DNA from: CAYPEL01 sp036479985
Lineage (GTDB): Bacteria > Pseudomonadota > Gammaproteobacteria > DSM-19610
Direction: 5' to 3'
Length of the DNA: 64,000 bases
Assembly: GCA_965224815.1 (NCBI GenBank)
Contig: CBDDAF010000003.1
Span: forward strand, 2,480,001 to 2,544,000
Each line of letters starts with the position of its first letter. The stretch's first letter is position 1. The position numbers and the translations under genes were made by a program. This document shows positions 57,312 to 64,000 of this stretch, in pieces. The notes beneath the pieces are model-generated. The model did no database searches. It was given only the letters and a program-made list of their open reading frames with translations, and was not told where the DNA came from.

Positions 57312-59913
57312 ATGAAGTACGTTGTCAAAAAAATAGTTAGATTATTCGAAATAGTTGCATTATCTGTTTTAGTGGCTTCATTCAATCTTGAAGTCAGTTA
57401 TGCAGATGATGGCTCCATTCATGCTTTTCCAGGTGCCGTTGGTCGTGGGGCGATTTCTCAAGGCGGTCGTGGAGGGGATGTTTATCATGTTACTAATTTA
57501 CAAGATGATAAAAGTGGAAAAATACCGGGTTCTCTCAGATATGGGTTAGAAAAAGCCAAAGAGCACACGACAATAGTTTTTGATGTGGGTGGAATAATAC
57601 ATTTACAGGCCAGATTGAAAGTCAGGAAAAGTTATTTAACGATTGCAGGACAAACAGCGCCTGGAGAAGGAATAACCCTGGCAGGTTATCCGCTTGATAT
57701 TGGAAAAGACTGTCCAGCCGCCCCTTTAGGGCAGGTGTATTTCAGTGGCTCCTGTGGAAAAAGTTTTGGCTTTACAGATATTATTATTCGCTATGTTCGC
57801 TTTCGTCCAGGTGATTTTAATGCAAGAGGCGTTAAAGGACATCGTAATGCAAACGGAATTATAGGCGCAGGGAATGGAAATGGTGACTTAGGCGGTGATG
57901 GGGGAGATGCTATATTTTGTGTTAATTCTGAAAGAATAATATTTGACCATGTTTCAGCTTCGTGGAGTATGGATGAAGCAATAGATTTAGCCTGGTCCAG
58001 TAATGTCACGATACAAAATTCTATTGTTTCAGAAGGCTTGCTTAACTCCTTTAAAGGGAAGCCACACAGTAGAACATTTCTTACCATTGGCTTTGATAAA
58101 ATCAGCGATATCAATCAAGGAAAAGGCGGCTACACTTTGTACAGAAATTTGCTTGCGCATTCTAATATGAGAAACCCGCTTGTAGGAGGGTACGCAAAGT
58201 ACAAAAAAACTAAAGACAGCAACGGAAAAACAAAACGAACAAAGATCCCTTTAACTGCAGCGGAGCTAAGCCCGACAAACCCTGATGCACTTTTTCAACG
58301 AATGGATTTTATCAACAATGTAGTTTATGACTGGGGAGAAAGAAGCGGGCATACAGGAAGAGGAAATATCCTGTTGAACTATGTCAATAATTACCTGATT
58401 TCGGGGCCAAGCACTAAATCAAGTGGTACCTCGGGAGGAGGGAATAATAGTGGCGTTGCTATGCGTGAAGAGAATGATGATGAGAGTACTTTTCATATCT
58501 ATCATGCTGGCAATTATATGGATCTTGATAAAGATGGAAATCACGATGGTAATCCGGCATTAGGCAGTGCATTTGCAGGCTTTGAGCCAGGTGAAGTTAA
58601 ATCTCAGCCACTATCATTTATGATGTCTGGTTTCATTTCTGCACAAAATGCGTACACCAGTGTATTAGCGGATGCAGGTGCATCACTGCACAGAGATGCG
58701 GTTGATGCCAGAATTGTGAATGAAGTAAAAACACGAAAAGGTAAAATAATTGATTCTCAATATGACGTAAATAGTTTGGATAATGTTTTAGAGGATGCAG
58801 GTATATTGGGTCCGACAAGTTCCGCGCAAGATGCCGATAGAGACGGTATGCCAGATAGCTGGGAAACTGTTAACGGCCTTAACCCTGGGGACGCTTCAGA
58901 TAGGAACGGAAAAGGATTAAGTGTTGTTGGCTATACAAACCTCGAAATATATCTCAGTAGTCTTGTTAGAAAGATTGAAGATGACAAAGCGCCTGGTGCA
59001 CCTGCCAACTTAAAAGCGAGTAACATCACCCAAACCAGCGTAACACTTAACTGGAACGCCGTTATGGATAATGTAGGTGTTGCGGGATACGAGATATTCC
59101 AGAACAATGCAAAAGTAAAAACTGTCGCAGGCACCACCGCCACCCTTACGAATCTAACAACTAATGTTAACTATAGCTTTAGAGTAAGAGCTAAGGATGC
59201 AGCAGGTAATTTGTCGGCTTTCAGTAATTCTGAAACAGCAGTGACCGATTCCTCCCCGCCAATAGATATTCCATCGAATAATATATTGACCGTAACAGCA
59301 GGCAATGACAAAACATTAACCTGTGTAAAAATAATGCTGACGCTTGCAGCCTCTAGTAATAGCTCGCAAACGGGTATCTATAGCTGGTCCACAAATAATG
59401 GAAATATCATCTCTGACCCGAGGCTTAAAAACATATTGATTGATGAGCCGGGCGCTTACACCATAACCGCCAATACGGGCAATCAAATAGCTACTGATAC
59501 TGTAGACGTCAGCAAGGTGTGTGACGACAGTCCAGTTGTTGAAAAAATAACTGTCATTTATCAGGCTGAAACGGGTGGCAGCATTGTTGGCGAAGCAAAT
59601 CAGATCATCGAGAAAGGCAGCTGCTGGTACGGCAGTGAATGCAGTGCCTGACAAAGGTTATCGCTTCGTTGACTGGTCAGATCTTTTAAGCGCCTCGAAT
59701 AGGACGGACAGCAATGTGACTGAAAACATCACACTAACCGCCAGGTTCGTCAAGGTCGCGGACGATGCTCTCCCATTGAAATCCAGTGACTCTGCTAATT
59801 CTGATACTGATTCAAGTGGTGGCGGTAGTTTACATCCAGCAGGTTTATCGTTGTTGGGGCTATTGGTTGTCATGCGTTGTATAAGACGCCACAAAGTAGT
59901 CGTGAAGCTGTAG
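57312..59913 (+). pseudogene. Pectate-lyase-like multidomain surface protein, frameshifted
   Basis: ATG 57312 begins a signal peptide (to SYAD). Residues about 40-430 form a right-handed beta-helix of the pectate lyase type (FPGAVGRGAISQGGRGGDV, GQTAPGEGITLAGYP). Then a calcium-binding-like motif (DADRDGMPDSWE), a fibronectin III domain, a PKD-like domain and an InlB-type repeat. The frame ends at 59651, but the next frame supplies the rest (GTAVNAVPDKGYRFVDWSD...) and a tail GGGSLHPAGLSLLGLL...RCIRR like GlyGly-CTERM. One base less near 59612-59620 would join them. Polysaccharide binding or cleavage is inferred. Confidence 0.72.
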
Positions 59914-60036
59914 TAAAGGTGTCAGAATTATTTATCTGTTGTAAAGGGTTGTTATGCAAAAGTATAAAAATAAATCTGAAGTAATATTTGCAGCTGACCT
60001 ATTTTATTGGTGTGAATAGGTATGCTGTCCCAGTAA

Positions 60037-60588
60037 TTAATTAAAATAATTATTGAGATGTTTTTCGAAGGCAGGCTCAATCCAGCTTGTATCTCCTGCG
60101 ATGACATCTCCCGCATGAAATGTAGGTATCTGATTGCGAATGCTTAGATAAGTATTGGTCATGATTAATGGTTGAAGTACATCATCTATGTGTTGCGCAT
60201 TTTTTAATACGAACCCGCTTCCTAGATCACTGCTTTTTAAATTTGATGTGGCAACAATCATAAAATTGTTAGCCGGAATTTTCCCACCCTCACCATATTC
60301 TTCTGTGATAACAAAAGTCTTTTCATAGAGGAGTACCTGAGCAAGCCATTTCACCATTGGTGCGGGCATATTGAACCACATCACTGGCATAATGTAGATA
60401 ATAGTTTCAGCCCAGAGTAATTTTGATACCTCTCTGTCCACATCCCATGTATCTTTTGTGACATCGGAATATTTTATCTTGTGGCCTTTAATGGAAAGAT
60501 TCTTTTCAGTTAAATGAGCAAGAAAACCATTTAATTGTCCTTTGGCGTCAAATATCGAATATCCCGCAGTTACGATTAATATGTTCAT
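60037..60588 (-). CDS. Flavodoxin-fold NAD(P)H oxidoreductase (MdaB-like)
   Basis: 183 residues from ATG 60588 (GGAG upstream). MNILIVTAGYS and MPVMWFNMPAPMVKWLAQVL match MdaB/KefF-type quinone reductases with FMN or FAD. Third gene of the operon repressed or activated by the divergent LysR gene. Confidence 0.8.
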   Translation of the reverse strand: MNILIVTAGYSIFDAKGQLNGFLAHLTEKNLSIKGHKIKYSDVTKDTWDVDREVSKLLWAETIIYIMPVMWFNMPAPMVKWLAQVLLYEKTFVITEEYGEGGKIPANNFMIVATSNLKSSDLGSGFVLKNAQHIDDVLQPLIMTNTYLSIRNQIPTFHAGDVIAGDTSWIEPAFEKHLNNYFN

Positions 60589-60642
60589 TATCATTCTCCG
60601 CTTAAAAAATAAATTTGTAAATTGACGGATCTCTGGTGTTTT

Positions 60643-61659
60643 TCAAACCCAATCGACCAGTACAATCTTGCCGATAGTGTTGCCTTGCTCAAGCATCGCG
60701 TGTGCCTTGCGCAGGTTTTCTGCATTAATTGGTTGGTCAGCTTTACCCACCGTTGTTACGATGACATCTTTATCAATGAGATCAGCTAAAGTATTGAGTA
60801 ACCGTTGTTGTTCTATCATGTCAGGCGTCTGGTACATGGAACGAGTAAACATAAACTCCCAAACAAAAGTGGCACTTTTGCTTTTCAGTAAGTCAAGATC
60901 AACACTCGAGGTTTCTACAATCGAACAAATACGTCCTTGAGGTTTGATGGCTTCTGCCATTGCTGACCAGTGTTGGTCTGTATTGTTTAAACAGAGTATG
61001 TAGTCAACCATCGGTACATTTTCAGCAAGCAGTTCTTTATTGACGGGATTGCGATGGTTGATCACCTGGTCGGCACCCAGCTGTAAACACCAGTCACGTG
61101 ATTCATCACGTGAAGCCGTTGCAATGACAGTCAATTTTGCCACTTTACTTGCCAGCTGGATGGCAATCGAACCGACGCCACCTGCACCACCAATAATCAG
61201 AATAGATTTTCCCTTATCGTCACCGTGAGGGGAAACACCCAGCCGATCGAACAGGGCTTCCCAGGCAGTAATGCCAGTGAGCGGCAAGGCGGCGGCTTCC
61301 GCATAAGACAGGGATGCAGGTTTTCTCCCAACAATCCGTTCGTCGACGAGGTGAAACTCGCTGTTTGTCCCTGAACGCGTAATGTCCCCTGCGTAATAGA
61401 CCTGATCACCTACAGCGAAATGTTCAACTGTCGATCCAATGGCAACGACTTCGCCCGCGGCATCCCATCCCAATACACGTGCTTCAGTTTCAGTGGTATC
61501 TTTCGGTGCGCGTATTTTTGTGTCCACAGGATTAACCGAAACTGCTTTTACCGCCACCAATAAGTCATGACCACTGGCTTCAGGTTTTGGTAAAGTAATA
61601 TCCTGAAGGCTGTCTTTATCTTCAATAGGTAAGTACCGATATAAGCCAATTGCTTTCAT
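60643..61659 (-). CDS. Zinc-type alcohol dehydrogenase / quinone oxidoreductase
   Basis: 338 residues. MDR fold with GWDAAGEVVAIG and GGAGGVGSIAIQLA (NADPH site); the catalytic zinc Cys is absent, so quinone-reductase-like chemistry is likely. Start overlaps the VOC gene (ATGA). Confidence 0.87.
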   Translation of the reverse strand: MKAIGLYRYLPIEDKDSLQDITLPKPEASGHDLLVAVKAVSVNPVDTKIRAPKDTTETEARVLGWDAAGEVVAIGSTVEHFAVGDQVYYAGDITRSGTNSEFHLVDERIVGRKPASLSYAEAAALPLTGITAWEALFDRLGVSPHGDDKGKSILIIGGAGGVGSIAIQLASKVAKLTVIATASRDESRDWCLQLGADQVINHRNPVNKELLAENVPMVDYILCLNNTDQHWSAMAEAIKPQGRICSIVETSSVDLDLLKSKSATFVWEFMFTRSMYQTPDMIEQQRLLNTLADLIDKDVIVTTVGKADQPINAENLRKAHAMLEQGNTIGKIVLVDWV

Positions 61660-62072
61660 TGCTTGCCTCCTGCCGGTAACACGGCATTGCTTTTAAACTG
61701 AACCTCAATTCTTATACCTTCAGGACCGCTGATAAAAACCTGATGCTCGCCGGTCAAGGGTACGCTTCTTTCAAAATAATCCAGTTGATGACGTTTCAGA
61801 CGCTCAATCAGTTCAGGGTAATCACTACCGCTAAAGGCAATATGATCAACCATTCATGTGCCCTGTGCCTGCAGATACTCTGTTTGTGAATCATCAACTG
61901 GGTTGCCTTCACTCAAATGGATCAGTGGCGCGTCATTGCTCCATAGCCAGGCGCCTGGAAAAGGGAAAGGTGGCCGATGGCCATTTTTCAAGCCGAGTGC
62001 TTGCTCAAAAAATCGGATCATTCCTTCCATATTGAGAGGACGTAATAGTATGTGGTTGATAGTTATGCTCAT
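61656..62072 (-). pseudogene. VOC/glyoxalase-family protein interrupted by in-frame UGA
   Basis: From ATG 62072 the first half (INHILLRPLNMEGMIRFF...) stops at TGA 61856-61854, followed in the same frame by ATGGTTGATCAT and a second half (VDHIAFSGSDYPELIERL...IRIEVQF). The family expects GTGAVDHIAF, so a Gly codon has become TGA. The halves may also be made separately from the ATG. Confidence 0.75.
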
Positions 62073-62157
62073 TGCGTTCCCTTTGTCCTGAATGAATCTG
62101 TTAAGCCGCAGTATAATACTTGCGATAACTGCTGATAATTGCTTAAATAATGAAATC

Positions 62158-62180
62158 ATTATTCACATAAACTGAATAAT
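62158..62180 (+). promoter_or_regulatory. Inverted repeat before lysR (likely operator)
   Basis: ATTATTCA, 7-nt spacer, TGAATAAT, a perfect 8-bp dyad directly before the LysR ATG and 86 bp from the divergent VOC start. Confidence 0.6.
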
Positions 62181-63101
62181 ATGGGCGCAATAGATAACAT
62201 GCAGTTATTTGTTCGTGTGGTGAAAACAGGCGGTTTGGCCGCTGCAGGCCGTCAGATAGGGTTGTCTCCGGCGAGCATGACAGCGCGTATTAATGCGCTG
62301 GAGCAGCACTACAACACTCGGCTTTTACTCCGCACGACACGGCGTATTTCGCTGACCGATGCCGGTCAGCGATTTTACGATGCTTGCTTACGTGTATTGG
62401 CCGAGGTTGAACAGGCAGAAGCTTCATTGAAAAGTGACGAGGCCTCTTTGTCCGGCCAGTTACGCATTACCGCGCCCTCTGATTTTGGGCGGCAATACGT
62501 TGCACCTGCCTTGTCTGAATTTGTCCAGCAACATCCCGCGGTAACCCCATATCTTCATCTCACAGACGGTGTCGTGAACCTGGTCGAACACGGATACGAT
62601 CTTGGCGTCCGATTTGGAAATTTACCCGACAGTAATTTAATTGTTCGCCCGCTTGCGGATAACCATCGCGTGTTGGTTGCTTCGCCAGGCTATCTAAAAA
62701 AGCAGGGGATACCTGAACACCCAAATGATCTGGAAAAACATCGTTGCCTGGTAATGGAGCGGCTTAGCGAACCCTTAAATGAATGGCATTTTCATACTGG
62801 CAAGAGCCGTCAAACCATCAAGGTTGAACCTGCATTTACCAGTAATGATGGTGCAATCATTCGCTACTGGGCATTATCAGGAAAAGGTATTGCGTATAAA
62901 TCCATATGGGATGTGCAGCACGATATTGATGCAGGTAATTTACAAACGATGCTAGATGATTTTGTGCTTGGATTCCAGCCAAGTGATATAGAAAAAACCG
63001 GGTTGCAGTTAGTTTATCCAAACCGTAAATATCTGCCAGCACAAGTGACGGGGTTTATTAAATATTTCAAGGCCAGTATATGTCGTGGTCATGCATCGTA
63101 A
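62181..63101 (+). CDS. LysR-family transcriptional regulator
   Basis: 306 residues. N-terminal winged helix (LFVRVVKTGGLAAAGRQIGLSPASMTARINALE) and the LysR substrate domain from about 90. Divergent from the VOC–MDR–MdaB operon, which it probably controls, perhaps in response to an electrophile or quinone. Confidence 0.9.
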   Translation: MGAIDNMQLFVRVVKTGGLAAAGRQIGLSPASMTARINALEQHYNTRLLLRTTRRISLTDAGQRFYDACLRVLAEVEQAEASLKSDEASLSGQLRITAPSDFGRQYVAPALSEFVQQHPAVTPYLHLTDGVVNLVEHGYDLGVRFGNLPDSNLIVRPLADNHRVLVASPGYLKKQGIPEHPNDLEKHRCLVMERLSEPLNEWHFHTGKSRQTIKVEPAFTSNDGAIIRYWALSGKGIAYKSIWDVQHDIDAGNLQTMLDDFVLGFQPSDIEKTGLQLVYPNRKYLPAQVTGFIKYFKASICRGHAS

Positions 63102-63167
63102 GTACCCTTATAAACAGAAGGGGTGCGGAGTGATTATTATTTATTCCATCCGTCACCTTATTTGTAT

Positions 63168-63199
63168 GTAGGATGGATGAAGCCTGCGTAACCCATCAT
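63168..63199. repeat. REP element left of the REP transposase
   Basis: GTAGGATGGATGAAGC...GCGTAACCCATC, the same pattern as the right cluster. Confidence 0.6.
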
Positions 63200-63742
63200 T
63201 CACCAAATCCTCCATCCTTAACAATACAATCACCTGCAGCCCAGTCGGCCAAATATACCCCCGCCCTCATATGGTAGTGAAATGTTGAATGCGGCCAGTC
63301 TATTACTTTCTCAGCATGTCCATGTTTGACCGGATTGTAATGAATATAATCCATATGATGCCGCCAATCATTTTCATCGCGAATGAAATGCTCCCAGAAA
63401 CGACTGCCAAATACCACGCTGCCAAATACCACGCTCGCCTTTTGATAGTCGGCTCGCAGAACGTGGTTCGGTTTTTGGCAAGCCACGGGAAAACCGTGTT
63501 TTGAGTGTTTGCCACCGCTTGGAGTAATTCGCGTCCCCTGTGGGCAGTGTCCAGATCGCATGAAGATGATCCGGCAGAACAACCATCGCATCTATTATGA
63601 AAGGGTATTCACAGCGAGTTTCCCTGATAGCTCGTCGCAATAAATGAATATGTTCAACCAGTAACCGTTGTGAACGGTCTGCCAGATTTACAGTGAAAAA
63701 ATAGCTGCCACCAGGAACAAAACATCGTCTGTAATCGGTCAT
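63196..63742 (-). pseudogene. REP-associated tyrosine transposase (RAYT), frameshifted
   Basis: From ATG 63742, YRRCFVPGGSYFFTVNL and DHLHAIWTLP (the HUH-like pair) match RAYT; the nucleophile Tyr lies in the second frame, DYIHYNPVKHG. The frames part at a tandem copy of GCGTGGTATTTGGCA (15 bp) plus one base. RAYTs move REP sequences, and REPs flank it here. Confidence 0.8.
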
Positions 63743-63769
63743 CCATGACCTCCTGTTTGATTGTCGATT

Positions 63770-63912
63770 TTGATGGGTTACGCGAGCTCTACCCATCCTG
63801 CAAAGTGAATTATATTAATTTACCATCTTTTACGTAGGATGGGTGCAACCCATCTTATACCCATGCGTTATTTCGTATTTTGATGGGTTACGCAAGCTCC
63901 ACCCATCCTACG
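63770..63912. repeat. REP cluster right of the REP transposase
   Basis: Three elements: 63770-63801, 63833-63856 and 63879-63912, each built on GATGGGTTACGC...CCCATCCTAC or its complement. Confidence 0.7.
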
Positions 63913-63940
63913 CTACTTACCATTAGTTCCTAATTAAATA

Positions 63941-64000
63941 TCAATGATTTTCATTATCCGCTTTTTCTAAACCCAGCACGCCAGGGCTGTGATCGAGTGA
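63941..64000 (-). CDS. Possible C-terminus of a gene cut by the window edge
   Basis: A leftward frame open to the window end reads SLDHSPGVLGLEKADNENH and stops at TGA. Nothing more can be said. Confidence 0.3.
   Translation of the reverse strand, partial: SLDHSPGVLGLEKADNENH

Noticed and set aside
61854..61856. UGA as selenocysteine codon in the VOC gene
   Set aside because: The family has Gly, not Cys, at this place, and no insertion hairpin is evident.

Overview
The window is a chromosomal segment of a gammaproteobacterium. Evidence is the 16S rRNA type, the housekeeping order argC–DUF6776–erpA–citrate synthase–anmK/M23 peptidase–tyrS–rRNA operon–birA–coaX–SPOR–tRNA-Thr (close to the order I know from Pseudomonas-like genomes, though without bactofilin), and several surface proteins with C-terminal sorting signals. 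The genus cannot be fixed from sequence alone. Free-living, envelope-rich lifestyle is suggested by porins, PEP-CTERM proteins and an exosortase.

Layout. 1–12 kb: a DUF1329 protein (cut by the window edge), two tandem PEP-CTERM paralogs (one frameshifted), a DUF1302 outer-membrane protein, a FadH-type 2,4-dienoyl-CoA reductase, a GDSL hydrolase with a VPLPA-type sorting signal, a Cys-rich repeat protein with another type of sorting tail, and an exosortase–EpsI fusion. 12–15 kb: PepSY, FMN-binding and porin genes behind a possible Fur box. 15–28 kb: Fe–S assembly (HesB-like and ErpA), an ATP-grasp enzyme, yggX, clcA–tlpA–hemJ, argC, citrate synthase, anmK–M23 peptidase and tyrS. 27.4–33.1 kb: a complete rRNA operon (16S, tRNA-Ile, tRNA-Ala, 23S, 5S). 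33–37.9 kb: a bifunctional aldolase/dehydrogenase, birA, coaX, a SPOR protein and tRNA-Thr.

37.8–47.0 kb is a 9.2-kb integrated island. It uses the 3' part of tRNA-Thr as attachment site and is bounded by a perfect 50-bp direct repeat. It carries a tyrosine recombinase with a coupled leader peptide, an unknown 537-residue protein overlapping the integrase gene, a chain of small overlapping phage/satellite-like genes, and, on the opposite strand, a three-gene operon that reads as hicA–hicB–secB-like. I interpret this as a toxin–antitoxin–chaperone system and consider it the most interesting item here.

47–64 kb: a TetR regulator whose 3' end runs into the attachment site, tusA, another PEP-CTERM protein, a TOPRIM-only topoisomerase-like gene coupled to an SRAP (YedK/HMCES) gene and a GIY-YIG-like gene, a set of secreted or lipoprotein enzymes (glycosidase-like, SGNH, metallo-beta-lactamase fold), a frameshifted pectate-lyase-like protein with a GlyGly-CTERM-like tail, a LysR-controlled oxidoreductase operon containing an interrupted VOC gene, and a frameshifted REP-associated transposase lying among REP elements. 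Four copies of one palindromic repeat are scattered between operons. All functional statements are from reading the sequence; no database search was possible.
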